Shown: positions 35,939 to 47,600 of the stretch, piece by piece
Numbering within the stretch: position 1 is the stretch's first letter
Layout: every line of letters starts with the position of its first letter
Notes under the pieces: model-generated
The model's input: the letters and a program-made list of their open reading frames with translations, nothing else
Databases searched by the model: none
What the model was told of the DNA's origin: nothing
Translations under genes and position numbers: made by a program
Origin: Dipteris shenzhenensis
Taxonomy: Eukaryota > Polypodiophyta > Polypodiopsida > Gleicheniales
DNA length: 64,000 bases
Direction: 5' to 3' (one strand)
Assembly: GCA_047967505.1 (NCBI GenBank)
Contig: CM106538.1

Positions 35939-37207
35939 CGTGTGAGCAACCACCTCAACCCAATCGACCGTCACTCCCATTGCCTCTTGCTCAATAAACA
36001 ACGGCTTTGCTCCTATGCGAAACGTGCATCTCGTCTTTGTGTATGTGGGAAGGCGACCCATCGCAACTTGCTATGGGCCCAAATTACGAGAGTTAGATAA
36101 AGTGCATGCAATATGTAGTAAAATAAAATAGAACAATACATTAAATGAGAAGAAGTAGACTTACCACGATTGCCTTGAATGCCAACTGTCCGCCTACACC
36201 CAAGTGCGAAGTACCTACGGAGTCCAGCCGTCTCCTCACAGCCCTCCTCTAACCCTTGAACATGTCGGGATGGTCCTTGTTCTACTTCTTGAAAAACTTC
36301 CAATCAGCTTTGTCTACGTAGCTGGGTTTAGCTTTCCCCTTTGCGATGGAAGTACGTAAGGTTGACCTACAATGCTTCAAGACCAAACCCATGCACTCTC
36401 ACATGTAATCCCAATTTGGGGGGTTAGGGTATTTTCTTTTCGATTCATCGATGACTGCTTGCTTCTTTTGGTCATCTTGGTACTGCCAGTCAGTAGCTAT
36501 GCCGCTCTTGAAGTGGTGGTTGATCAATCGCCTCATGGTGGCCATCACTGCTGCGCCCTTTTTATCTTCTATTATCTCTTCAGCAACCATGATTTGATAG
36601 GACAGGTCCTCAACCGAGTTCATGGTAGTGGCAGAGTCAGAGCGAGTGGTGTTTGTGCGAGTACTTCCAGAGCGAGGAGTAGCAGTGGGAGTAGGAGAGG
36701 GCAAGGGACCTGACTGGTACTGGGACTCGAGAGCAATTGGAGACTATAGGGATGTGAGTGTGCTAACTTGTCTACATCTCCCGAGTCAGCACAACATAAG
36801 CGACCCCTCCTACTCTTCCTTCCCTTATGATGGGCACACCCAGGTGATGACCCCTCAGTCAAAGGGGCTAAAGGGGATAGCTGGACAGTAGATCGAGTTG
36901 TTGATGTAGGAGAGAGATTTGCTGAGGTCCTCTGGCATAGTGGAGAGAAGAATCTTGCTGCCTCCTCATCGGTCATTTGTGCAACAAACTCATCGGGACT
37001 CCCAACAAAGCCATGGGCTACTAGCAAAGGAGTTCCCCGAGGGGTAGTCACAATGCTATGCTAGAGAGGAGTCGAGCCAGGGGTAGTCATAGGAGTAGGC
37101 CCCTGAGGTGTCGCCTGAGTGGAATCAAAGTCCTCTGGAGAATAGAGATCATGATGTCTCCTCCTACGAGGGTTTCCATACTCGTCGGACGTGCGAAGTG
37201 ATCCCAT
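35939..37207 (-). pseudogene. Family A Transposase_24-like gene (A2 copy), truncated
   Basis: Inferred exons are 37207-36166 and 36070-35939, the second 132 bp as in A1. The ATG at 37207 begins MGSLRTSDEYGNPRRRRHHD. A Pro/Thr linker follows, then HGFVGSPDEFVAQMTDEEAA, then the core MATMRRLINHHFKSG and DDQKKQAVIDE-K-KYPNPPN. Exon 2 has RVA/QVAMG-type sequence and a conserved VDWVEV. It has stops (near 37060 in the linker and after NWDYM at about 36400), frame changes (near 36700 and in the 36166-36400 part), and lacks the third acidic exon seen in A1 (1285-1425). By family it would be a DNA-binding transposition protein. Confidence 0.7.
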
Positions 37208-37209
37208 GT

Positions 37210-38230
37210 CTAATTTGGGGGGATTGAACAAGAGAAGGAGAAGCATAAGAGAAGGAGAGGGGAAAAGAATAGAAAGAAAAGGGGAAAAGAATTTGAAAGA
37301 GAGGAAAAGAACCAAATATGCATAAGAGAAAAAAGAGCGAAAGCATATGCATAAGAGAAAAAGAGAGAAAGCATATGCTTATGCTTATGCATAAGCATAT
37401 GAGCATATGCTCATGCATAAGCATAAGCATAAGCATAAGCATAAGCATAGGCATAGGCATAGGCATAGGCATATGCTTATGAAAAGAAGAGAAAAAGAGA
37501 GGGAAAAAGAAGAGAAGGAAAGGAGAAGGAGACATTTGCTCATGCATAAGAATAAGTATAAGAGAAGAAAAAACATATGCTCATGAAAGAGGGGAAAAAG
37601 AAGAGGGCAAAAGAAGAGAAAGAAGAGGGGAAAAAGAAGAGGAGAAAAGAAGAGAAGGAAGAGGGGAAAAGACATTGAAAGAGGGGAAAAGAGCATAAGC
37701 ATAAGAGAAGAAAGAGGGGAAAAGAGATTGAAAGAGGGGAAAGAGAAGAGGAAAAGAGCATATGCATAAGAGAAGGAAAAGGGAAAAAGAGCATAAGCAT
37801 AAGAGAAAAAGAAAGAAAGCATATGCTTATGCTTATGCATGAGCATATGAGCATAAGAGAAAAAGAGAGAAAGCATAAGCTTGTGCTTATGCATGAGCAT
37901 ATGAGCATATGCGCATGCATAAGCATAAGCATAGGCAAATACATATGCTTATGAAAAGAGGAGAAAAAGAGAGGAAAAAAGAGAGTGAAAAATAAGAGAA
38001 GGAAGAGGAGAAAAGAGATTGAAAGAAGGGAAAAAGAAGAGGGGAAAAGAGCATAAGCATAAGAGAAGGAAAAACATATGCATAAGAGAAAAAGACAGAA
38101 ATATTATGCTTATGCTTATGCATGAGCATATGAGGGAAAGAGGGGGGGAAAGAGAGAGGAAAAGAGGAAAAGAGGGAAAGAAGAGGGAATAAGAGAAGAG
38201 AGGGAAAGAGAGGGTTCCTACGCCCATCAC
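37210..38230. repeat. GCATAA/GCATAT hexamer arrays in a purine-rich tract
   Basis: Runs of GCATAA, GCATAT and GCATAG hexamers (for example 37380-37470 and 37825-37945) alternate with GAGAAAAAGAGAGG-type purine tracts. The tract sits in the central, divergent-promoter position of A2. The long Leu/Met/Phe-rich frames on the minus strand are translations of the repeat. Confidence 0.85.
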
Positions 38231-38821
38231 TATAGCTAGCGCATAAGGCGCTAGCTGCAGGCTAATGCAAATAACGAAAATAACAAAAGGAAAAAAGAAA
38301 AAGCTCGGTGTTTCATGGAGTGGCCCTATAAAAGAGAGGAAACTTACCATTTTTCATATAACTAGTTAGAGGAAGGAGGAGTTTAGAGAAGCAACTTCTC
38401 AAAGGGATTGGATTGAGGAGACAAACATAAGCATACAAACAAGGAGAAAGAGGAGGAAGAGAAATACTAACAAGAGAGAAGGTGTCTTCTTTCTTTCACT
38501 AAATCTCGTTTTTTGTCCTTAACCTCTGAAAATCAAGCATGAAAATTAGCACATAGCCTTAGCAATATAAGGAGAAACATGCTTCAATACTCACAAAAAT
38601 AAAATCTCACAAAAAATGAACCTACATTGCTTAAAGAGACTCACCTAGGTATGCTTACTATCGAATTGCATTGATTGCATTTTCTTCAATTTAATCTAAA
38701 TAATCTGTAGACTGATTATGAATTTATCTTACATGGGCATGTAAGTTTCTTACTCTTGATGTAATTAAGTGATTATTTGTGGCAATATATGCTCTAAAAT
38801 AGATGCATCTTCATTGTTTTA
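38231..38821. other. Spacer between purine tract and transposase remnant
   Basis: It contains a small palindrome (AGCTAGCGC...GCGCTAGCT, about 38234-38255). No gene. The N-terminal and catalytic parts of the A2 transposase are deleted at or before this point. Confidence 0.5.
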
Positions 38822-39606
38822 ATGATGCTCTTTTGTAGTACAAAAAGTACAGTGCATTATGGTCATATGGACGACATTTTCACATGGAACGCATCAATTC
38901 AAAGAGAGTCACGTATGATTGTGGAGTCATGGCTAACTTCACACAAGATAGTCGAGCAAGTGCTTCGAATACCAATCTTCTTTCCTCACAGTTGGATTAT
39001 TGTGGAACCATATGCGAAATCTATGAAATTGATTTTAGACGATTTAGTATTTTCATTTTTGATGTAAAATGGTTTAGAACTATTTACAATGGTCCCCATG
39101 CAACTGGAGAAAAGATAGTAACGGTTTCTTTGCAATAGACTCCACCAAACTTTGGACCGATGAAAGTGATACTTTTATTCTTCCCAAGCATTGTGAGCAG
39201 GTGCATACTAATGATTTAATTAATCGAAGCTTTCATTTTTAAAGATCCATTGATACATGTACTTAAGCATAATTTCATATATGTAATTGATGGCATTTGG
39301 CACCCATCTTCAATATAGGTGGTTTTTCATCCGGATCGTTCTGATCCAAGATGGTGGTACGTGATCCAAGTTGCACCACGAAGTAAGTAAATTTTTGAAG
39401 ATAGAGATGTGGATATGGAGATGCCACTACCAATGTTAGATCCAATTTATCCAAATGGATCTAGCAAAGAAGATGAAGATCACAATATGAGCCAAGAGGA
39501 AGATGCGCATAATGACATCATATGGGAGGAAGATGGAGATCATGATATTGAAGAAGAAGATGACGATCATCAAGAATCACCACACTTTATTGAAGAATAT
39601 AATTAA
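38822..39606 (+). pseudogene. Family A TNP2-type transposase, C-terminal remnant (DUF4216 region)
   Basis: Recognisable segments: MERINSKRVTYDCGVMANF, GTICEIYEIDFRRFSIFIFD then VKWFR (about 38990-39080), a frame change, then IDSTKLWTDESDTFILPKHC up to a donor at 39201. After an acceptor at 39317-39318 come HPDRSDPRWWYVIQVAPRS and an acidic tail ending at 39606. The order and the IDSTKxW, LPxxCEQ and WxVI motifs match exons 7-8 of family B, and DUF4216 in general. TAA at about 39388 and the frameshift show it is dead. Confidence 0.7.
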
Positions 39607-39904
39607 GTACTCTTAGGTGAACATACGATGCTAGAGTACGATGATGATATAGGAGATCAACTCGTTTTTAGAGTTAGAGATAAACTTGTTTAGCATGTTA
39701 GACTTGGCTCAAGATGAAGCCGTTGATGTAAATGCTCTTCATTGATTTTTTTCATCTCAAACTTGGACATGAATATATGAGCTTCAAAGGCTTGATGTAC
39801 ATGCTCTTGTACTTTTATTCTCTCAAAGGATCAAACATGTATGAAAAGGAAAAAAATTGTCATTGGAAAAAACTATCTTTTAAGGTCGGTATGAGAAAAA
39901 ACAC
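39607..39904. other. 3' flank of the A2 transposase remnant
   Basis: No gene. It leads into the subterminal array. Confidence 0.5.
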
Positions 39905-40188
39905 TCTCTATAAAACATCGCTATAGGAAACTATCTTAGTGTTGCTATATAGCGACCATTCACAAGTCTAATAAGTGTCGCTATAGCGACCATTTACAAG
40001 TCTAGTAAAGGTTGCTATATAGCGGCGCTCTTTAAATGTCACTATATAGTGACGTTTGCCTAAGGTCGTTATATAGTGACCCTTAATGAATCCCGCTTTG
40101 AATCCCGCTTTGGTTACCGATGATTAGCACCTCGCGCGCGCTAATCGTCGGTCCTTAAGCATCAGAATAGGACCCATGTGTAGTAGTG
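39905..40188. promoter_or_regulatory. Family A right subterminal array and terminus (A2)
   Basis: About six dyads of the CGCTATATAGCG type between 39910 and 40080, one with perfect CACTATATAGTG symmetry. They are followed by unique sequence containing CGCGCGCGC and the terminal TGTAGTAGTG at 40188. The A1 and A2 termini agree at 13 of 18 positions. Confidence 0.8.
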
Positions 40189-42496
40189 CGACCAAGAGGT
40201 AGTTCAGTAAGAAACCATGTACCTTTAGAGATTAAAGAATCATATTCAGCTTCCATGGCCTCTTGCCATTGAACCTTTTGTGCAAAAGAGATAGCTTCTG
40301 TATAAATAGTAGGGTCTTCATGAGCAACCATTGCATGATCAATGATGTCAAAGACATCAACATAATCATTAGGAGAACCATGTTCAAAATCAATAGGCAG
40401 ATCAACATAAATATCAACACTATCATCAGAAGCCTGTGTGTGTGCAGGATGCAAATCAAGATTGTCAACACATTGCTTTATAGACACAAGAGTAGCAATG
40501 ATGCCATTAGATAAAGGAGTAGTAATGACATCAGAAGTAGAATCATTATCAAATAGAAAAGGAAAGGTAGTAAGCAAGGACTCTGTATCCTCTGCATCCT
40601 CATTAGACCATGTCCCTCTCATTAATAGCTCATTGAATATGGCATCACGACTGATTATCACCTTCTTAGAGGGATCGTAGAATTTATAACCTTTAGAATT
40701 AAGAGAATATCCAATGAATATGACCTTTAAGCCACGAGGATCAAGCTTTTTCCGTGTCTCTTTTGGTACATGAATATAAGAAATGCAACCAAGAGTTCAA
40801 AAATGTGATACAGAAGAACTCTACCCTGTCCAAGCTATGATTGGTATCTTAGCAGAAGGTGCAGTCGTAGGAAGATAATTTTGCACAAAGATGGTTGTCA
40901 TCAGAATTGCTTCTGTCCAAAAACTCTGAACTAATCTTGAATGAAGGAGCATACATCGCATAGCATCAAGAGAAGTGCGATTCTTATGCTTTGCAGCACC
41001 ATTTTGTTGAGGAGAGTATCATAATAGTATATTCATGATGACTACCACACTCAATGCAATAATCATAAAAAAGATTAGAAATATATCTTCCACTGTTGTC
41101 ACTACGAAGGGTCTTGATACAAAAACCAATATGAAGTTTACCATGTCCATAATTGGAGAAAGGACGCTTGTGAGCAATACAATTTATCTCTGAATCTACA
41201 TCATCCGTTGTTATCATGACAGTTTCATGAGGGTCTTTATGATACTTGGGTCGTTGGGCATACTCAATCAAAGAAATACATGTTTGATCAAAATCAATCT
41301 CATTTTTGTTAGAAATGATGGTAACAATATTATCATGTAATGGATCCTGGACTGTGTTGAGAAGATAGGTTACCAATTGATTTCATGGAATAGGTGCACT
41401 AGGAGTAGCAAGTTGATTGATGATATTCTTTAATGACTCAATATGAGTTGTCATAGGAGTTCCAACTTTGTACGGATTGCTCAAAAGATTACAAAGATAA
41501 AGAATCTCTGTGATATGTTTCTTCTCAAAAGTAGCAACAAGATATTCCCATAAGAAATGAGAAGAAGGAAGGGCAAATACATCAAACATAAGAGAATCAT
41601 GTAGAGCAAATAAAATATGCTGACAAGTTGCATTATCACGAGAACATCGATTGGCAGAGTCAGATTTCCATTTCTCAAAGAGAGGGCCCTTAGTCACAAG
41701 AGCATGATTCGTAGTTGCATCAACAGGTTGGGATGGACAAACAAGATCACCAAGAACAATATCAAAAAGATTATCACATTCGAGTATCAATAACATCTTT
41801 CTAGCCAAAAAAGCCTTGTCCTTGAAACAAAGGAACAGATCATTGGCCAGAAGGAAAGCCGTTGACGATTATAGACATTGCCATCATGCATCGGGAAAAT
41901 AAGTATGTCAGAGCTCGTGACAATGAACGAGAACACAATTGTTGCTCGAATAATATAGAAGTTGAGATATGCCCAAAAAAGATAAGACGTGTGACAGGAG
42001 TATGCTAGAAATAGCATACACGCAAAGAAAAGCAATATGAGCTTGTTGATCATGAAACCAAGATATTTTTGGAGAAAAGCACTATGAGTGTGCCGATCAC
42101 GAAACCAAGACCTTGATCACGAAACCAAGATATTCTTGGAGAAAAGCACTACGAGTGTGCCGATCACGAAACCAAGACAAGAGTAGTCGGCATGAAAGAT
42201 GACGTAACTTTTTGTTTCGAAGTCCAATCGGGGCATGTGATAGCTCAAAACAAAGAGCACAACAAGAGATATGATCTACAAAGTGATCCTTGATCCCTCT
42301 TCCATCGATAACTTTCTCAAATTCCCACTAGAAGACCTTCAAAAAAACATATCAAGTTCGAGATGTCAAAATCGACAAGATAAAATAAGGGATGAGATAT
42401 TGAAAGAGCTATGTAATGAAATCAACAAGTAGTACCTCCTATCTTTCTTTGTTAGAGTGAGCATATAATAGCAAGACCATTTTTACTCTAATACCA
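40189..42496 (-). pseudogene. Ty1/copia element, gag-integrase-RT start (copia-L)
   Basis: The minus strand, from a primer-binding site next to the LTR, gives a leader of about 690 bp, then gag (41808-41383: ECDNLFDIVLGDL, FEKWKSDSANRCSRDNATCQ, LWEYLVATFEKK). It then jumps straight into the integrase core (KTLRSDNSGRYISNLFYDYC at about 41100), so zinc knuckle and protease are deleted. The integrase C-terminus includes SKKVIISRDAIFNE. The RT start (WQEAMEAEYDSLISKGTW, ELPLGR) is cut by the A2 terminus at 40188/40189. Stops and frame changes are present. Confidence 0.8.
42478..42496 (-). other. Primer-binding site next to the copia LTR
   Basis: The complement reads TGGTATTAGAGTAAAAATG. The first twelve bases are close to TGGTATCAGAGC, the initiator-methionine tRNA primer site typical of plant copia elements. 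Confidence 0.75.
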
Positions 42497-42713
42497 TGTT
42501 GAGAGAGAAGAAGAAGAGATGATAGACACTGTAGGAACAAAGTGGAGACAGATTGTGAACACAAGTGAGCAAGAGTGCACACACAAGAGAGCTCCAATAG
42601 AAATGTTCAAATGAAACAATACAAGTACTTGGTATATATAGTACCCAAGTACTATTGGTCAACCATAGGGTTGACTTTATGCCTACAACACCATATCTTT
42701 GTAATCTCTTACA
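42497..42713 (-). repeat. Single shared copia LTR (217 bp)
   Basis: On the minus strand it starts TGTAAGAG and ends CTCTCAACA (TG...CA) and contains a TATATA stretch. A primer-binding site follows its 3' side and a polypurine tract precedes its 5' side, so the same LTR serves as 3' LTR of the right internal region and 5' LTR of the left one. No other LTR copy was seen in the window. Confidence 0.75.
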
Positions 42714-42727
42714 AATCCCCCTCAAAG
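42714..42727 (-). other. Polypurine tract
   Basis: The complement is CTTTGAGGGGGATT, directly before the LTR start. It is the usual plus-strand primer of LTR elements. Confidence 0.75.
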
Positions 42728-44431
42728 ATATGGCTGAAAGTACCCTAGAAACATCTCAGGTGTACCCTGTAGTACCTAAACTACCATGGTTGCACAAATT
42801 CATCCAGATGGATATGCAACCTATGGGAGTACATGAAAACAATGTCATTGTGAATCACTTCACAATCCACCTTGACATTGTGAGAATGTCTCTGATCCCC
42901 AAGCCATGTCGATGTCGTAAGAAAAGATCTGTTGATAGGGCTTTGGTGAAGATATCCACCACATTGTCCTCGGATGGACAATAGATGAGATCCATAAAGC
43001 CATCAAAAATGCAATCCCATACATAATGATAATGATTTTCAATGTGTTTCATGCGAGCATGAAAGACAGGATTGTTGGCTATGGCAATGCAACTCTGGCT
43101 GTCATAGAAGATAGAGTTTGCTTCGCCATCCTGTGCATGATGCAAGTCATGCAAAAGCTTCCTTAACCACATTAACTCCATAGTGGCTGAATTTGCAGCT
43201 TTGTACTCTACTTCACTAAAGGAAAGAGAGACTCACTCTTTCTTCTTACTGAGCCATGAGATACAGGATGAACCCAATGAGAAGCAATAGCCAGCAGTGG
43301 ACCGTCTGTCGTCAATGTCCCCTGACCAATCTGAGTCGGTGAAACCACTCAGCTTTAGATCACAATCTGAAGCATAATGCAAGCCAAGAGAGAGAGAGTG
43401 CCATGGACATATCTGAGAACCCTCTTTGTTGCATTCCAATGTGTGATCATGGGACAATGCATGAACTGGCTCAAAAGCCCTGTGGCATAGGCAATATCAG
43501 GCCATGTGGAGCACAGATATATCAAACTGCCAACAACCAACTGCCTGTACAAAGTGCCATCAAACTTTTTAGCAGTATCATGCTTACTCAGCTTGAGTTC
43601 CTTTTCCAATGGAGTAGCCATAGGCTTACAGTTCTCCATTTTAATTTCTGCAACAACCCCTTCGAATACTTTGTCTATGACATAGAAATCCCATCATGGG
43701 TCTACCAAAACTCAATGCCAAGACAATAGTGCAATAGGCCCAAATCTGTCATGTCAAAGTTGTGACATAAAGCGGATTGCACTACTATAAGTTGGTGCAA
43801 ATCACTACCAGTGAGTATGATGTCATCCACATATAGTGCCGACATGACCAATTTTGATTTTTGCTGCAGAACATATAGATTGGGCTCTGTATGAGTGTTT
43901 ACGAAGCCTTGGGATAGTAAAAACTAATGTATCTTCTGATACCACACACAAGGTGCTTGCTTCAGCCCATATAGAGCCTTCTTGAGCTTGCATACCTTGT
44001 CCCTTCACCTCAAAACCTTGGGGCTAATGTACATAGACCTCCTCTTTAAGATCTCCATTGAGGAAAGCGGTCTTGACATCCATCTGATACACTGGCCAAC
44101 CATAAAATGCAGTAAGAGAGATGACAGAACAAATGGTGGTCATCTTGGCCACTGGAACAAATGTCTCCTCATAATTTATCCCCTCCTCTTGTGCATACCC
44201 CTTGGCAACCAAACGGGCTTTGTATTTCTCAACTATGCCATCTAAATGGTATTTCACCTTATTAATCCATTTCGTGCCAACCACATTTTTCCCGATGGAC
44301 ACATCAACCAAGTCCCATGTGGCATTCTTCTCAATGGATTTAATCTCAGCTTCCATAGCTTTCTGCCATGTCAGATTATGCTGAGCATCCTTGAAGCTCT
44401 GAGGCTCATTTTTTGCTTCATTTGAATACAA
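42728..44431 (-). pseudogene. Ty1/copia reverse transcriptase-RNase H region (copia-R)
   Basis: Minus-strand segments in order: [18 protein letters not shown] (about 44380), a [20 protein letters not shown] block, [19 protein letters not shown] (about 44050), ALYVDDIILTGS (about 43835, intact YVDD box), MENCKPMATPLEKELKLSK and QLVVGSLIYL (about 43620), GFTDSDWSGDIDDRRSTAGY (about 43330), then the RNase H end ANNPVFHARMKHIENHYHYV (about 43060) and DIFTKALSTD. Frameshifts lie near 43390 and 43950. The 5' half is missing beyond 44431. Its RT start differs strongly from that of copia-L, so the two internal regions belong to different lineages. Confidence 0.85.
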
Positions 44432-45073
44432 ATGAAGGTATGGTTATTATGGCATGATCATAGGGGTATGCTGCAAACAAATGCAGTTTGGTTCAAGACA
44501 ATTAAATAGAATTGATAGGCTAAATGTTAGTCCCCAAACTAGATTATGAGGCACTAATTGATTAGAATTAGAATTGTTTGGAGGAGGGGGTTGTAAGGAT
44601 GAAGTCCTAGAGGGATTTGTAGCTGTACAATTTGATTAGTGTGATATGTTTTAATTTTCAAATGTTTGGGTGGTTGGGAGGCTTATTTCTTATAGTTTTT
44701 AAAGGTGCCTATGATTGAGATCCTAGGGATTCTAGTTATAATTAGCGAGGTATTTGGGCAACTTAGTAAAATTTTTATTATTGAAGTTGTTAAGATATAT
44801 GGTGAGAAATTGTGTGTGGTGGTTGAAACCTCACTACCTACACCTTCAATGACATTCTAGTAGTTGGAAGCTCATTAGAATGTGTTTATTGTAGTGTATA
44901 AAGAGACCTTTATTCGGTTCAAGGCACCTTGGCATTAAGATTGCTCTTGTGAAGTTTAAAAGTGATTAGCTAACTACATGATCAGCCTTTATTAACTTCA
45001 AATGCGAGTTAGTGAGAAGTAGATTATGGTTTTTCTATTCATGGATTCCTTTAGCGGCAATGCTCTGACTTGG
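44432..45073. other. AT-rich intergenic DNA
   Basis: No gene or repeat recognised. Confidence 0.5.
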
Positions 45074-45541
45074 TTAATGTAGTCTTAAGGTCTCAACAAA
45101 AGTGTAGTAGTCCATCAATATATATGAGGTAGACTCTCTAAATGAATTCCCCCCCCCCTTAATACTCACACACACAAGAAAGGGAGTAGGAAAAGCCTTG
45201 GAAACAATGTTTGGATAAGCTATTATCGAGGGGATTTGAATGTGGTTGGAGACCACCGACATGGAAGAGTTAGAACTTAGGTCCAATGCACACAAGGAGT
45301 AGAATGCGCATTTGGTGGCATCTTGCACAAAGATCAAGGTTGAAATGGAGCACCATTGATGCTCTAATTGGCACGGCACCATTGATGCTCTAATTGGCAC
45401 CTCCATTCTGGAGGTTGTAAATTGGAGCATCTGTGTGCGATTTCTTCTCTGCAAGCAATCTGCCCTTACTATTTGGCTCTGAGCACAGCCTTCAATGTTC
45501 CCGTAGAAACCCAGAGCTGACAGCCTGCTTTGTCCAAGCAA
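45074..45541 (-). other. 155-codon open frame of unknown nature
   Basis: A continuous minus-strand frame without an ATG at its 5' end (it opens at a TTG). It includes ADCLQRRNRTQMLQFTTSR and a 26-bp tandem repeat (GCACCATTGATGCTCTAATTGGCAC, near 45349-45401). Composition is protein-like and bordered by island DNA, but I recognise no family. It may be part of an old retroelement leader or gene fragment. Confidence 0.25.
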
Positions 45542-47600
45542 TGAAAGAAGACCAGCTACACTCTACAGCTCAAACTCAGAGCTCCCTGCAGCTCCTCTGA
45601 TGATCCTATAACCTCACACGAGCTTCATCACATGGATTAAATGCAAGGCTCATTTCGTTCATGCTAGATAATTCGTTTCACCTTCGGAGTCGCACCAATG
45701 TCATGTGCACTAACCCTTAGTGCCCAAACCACCTGAGCTACCATCACTCCTGAGTGACTCTCGAGGTGATGGTGAATTTTGTGTCCTTTTCGTGGTATAT
45801 TATCCCTTGACCTAGAGCTTACATTATTAATCATAATGATGAGGACATGTATGATGTGAACGTGACTTCACGCTTGTCAAATCAATTTAAAAGGTCTATG
45901 GGGATTGACTTTCATGTACTATAGGGAGTCACAGAAAGATCAGATTTGCCCTTCAAGCCGTGACGTCCGAATAAGATAGAGCTTCGCCTCATGATGGATC
46001 AACACTATGCGATTGGATGTTAGCCAGTACAATTTTCGCACTTCTCTCCTGTTCATTAGCACACCCAAATCACAATGAGCAGGAGACAAGTGCGAAATTT
46101 TTACTGTATAACAACCAATCGCACTACATGGGGAGTTGTTTCAACTTTCCCCTATTCAGAATACAGGAGCTACGACGAGAGACCCCCAGCTGCCTGCAGT
46201 AGATTTTACAATTTGAAAGCCTCGGCGAGACTCGAAGCCGAGGTTACGTCCCGTTTAATCCTCAGCGACATGAATCATGATCACGATTCACGTTTCCTTG
46301 TCTTGCCTTCCGTTGTAGTAGTTGTTATTATGATTGCATCAAAATCTCTCCTACAAGCCTAGCCTACTCAGACTCCAGAGTATCAGATCTGTAACATCTG
46401 TTCTCCATCTTCTCGCCCTACTTGTACCTCATCAATTTTTTCTCTCGCACTTTAAAATCAGCCATTATGTGTGACATGTCCTCTGTTCAACTAGGCAAAT
46501 TGACTCTAGGCTCCTATGCGTTTGGCAGAATTTCCTAATCTGCTGAAAAGAGGCCGAAAAGATCTTTCTCCAGGCTGGGATGGGAACCTTTCCTATTGTT
46601 GTATGTATATAGTCGGAAAGCCCGGATGTCACCAGGGAAAAGGCAATGTTGTTTGGCGGAAGTGGATTCTGGCCTCAGCGAGGGTCCTGCCAACTTCTGC
46701 AGATAGCCAACGAAGCTGCTGGAGCCTGGAGGCGCTACCTTATTAATTTATGAACACCGCAGGACGTGCGCCGCGCGCGTGTGCATGCAGTCGGTGAGAG
46801 GCTGAAGCTCCTTAATCAAAACTGTAAAGCACAAATTAAAATATGGCCAAGTGCCGACTTTATAACTTATGTATACGACAGTGCGAACCTCCGAAGTTTT
46901 ACTAGTAGAATTCTAGAAGTAGATCCACCTTTACCCACAGCTTTGGAAGTTCCCGGCATTATTCTGAAAGAATGCATTATGCACAGCTGTACGCCACGGG
47001 TTGACACGATACTGACATCGACCCTCGATGAAAGACAGCAATATTATTAGTTGTAACTTGTGACTCGTGAGAGATGGATGGACAGTGGACCGTGATCCGG
47101 GACGTCAGAGAAGCAACATGTGGCATGAGCATTCAGCATTGACGATAATTGGACATGCCAACTCCCGTGATTGGCGACGGGGCTCCAGAGCCCAGATTAT
47201 CAGCCGGGGCCGGCGTCTCGGTGCTCAACCGTAGACGGTACGTTGATAATAATCCAGGGACGTTGTCGTTTTATCGCCTGAGCTCGTTGTCTTGTCCAAT
47301 GACGTATATTTTCAAAAGCCTGTGTAGCATCATACGTCAACGCCAGTCACGAGTGAAACTTCACGATTCACGAATATAGTATATACATTGTCCATAAATG
47401 AAATATTCACTCCACACTCAGCCTCAGCACTGTTCACACAAAACACTTCTTTAACAAAACCTTCGAGTTGAGGATTTTATTGTCAATGAGATTTAGTAGG
47501 TCTTAACCAAGAACTTGGCTTAAATATGCCTTGCAAGTTTTAAAACCTGCTATTCCTAGGCTATTGCTAAATTTGAAGGTTTCTTTTTCCAAAATTGCCA
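45542..47600. other. GC-richer island without a recognised gene
   Basis: CpG-containing sequence (for example GTGCGCCGCGCGCGTG near 46767 and GGGGCCGGCGTC near 47205) resembles the zinc-finger gene island. Short + strand frames at 46075-46362, 46766-47050 and 47149-47379 carry no motif I know. It may hold a promoter, exons of a gene too divergent to see by eye, or unique non-coding DNA. Confidence 0.4.

Larger units (their letters stand above)
35889..40188 (+). mobile_element. Internally deleted family A CACTA element (A2), right terminus intact
   Basis: The right end at 40188 reads TGTAGTAGTG, the complement of CACTACTACA. Inside it are the family A dyad array (39905-40080), the C-terminal part of a TNP2-type transposase on the + strand (38822-39606), low-complexity DNA, and the Transposase_24-like gene on the minus strand (35939-37207). 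The two genes diverge, as in family B. The left end and the last exon of the minus-strand gene are missing beyond about 35890. The right end lies inside the reverse transcriptase frame of a copia element, so A2 inserted into that element. Confidence 0.8.

Noticed and set aside
37164-38350. Several Met/Leu/Cys/Phe-rich frames of 80-171 codons on the minus strand, looking like membrane proteins
   Set aside because: They arise from GCATAA/GCATAT hexamers and purine tracts; hydrophobicity is a by-product of the repeat.
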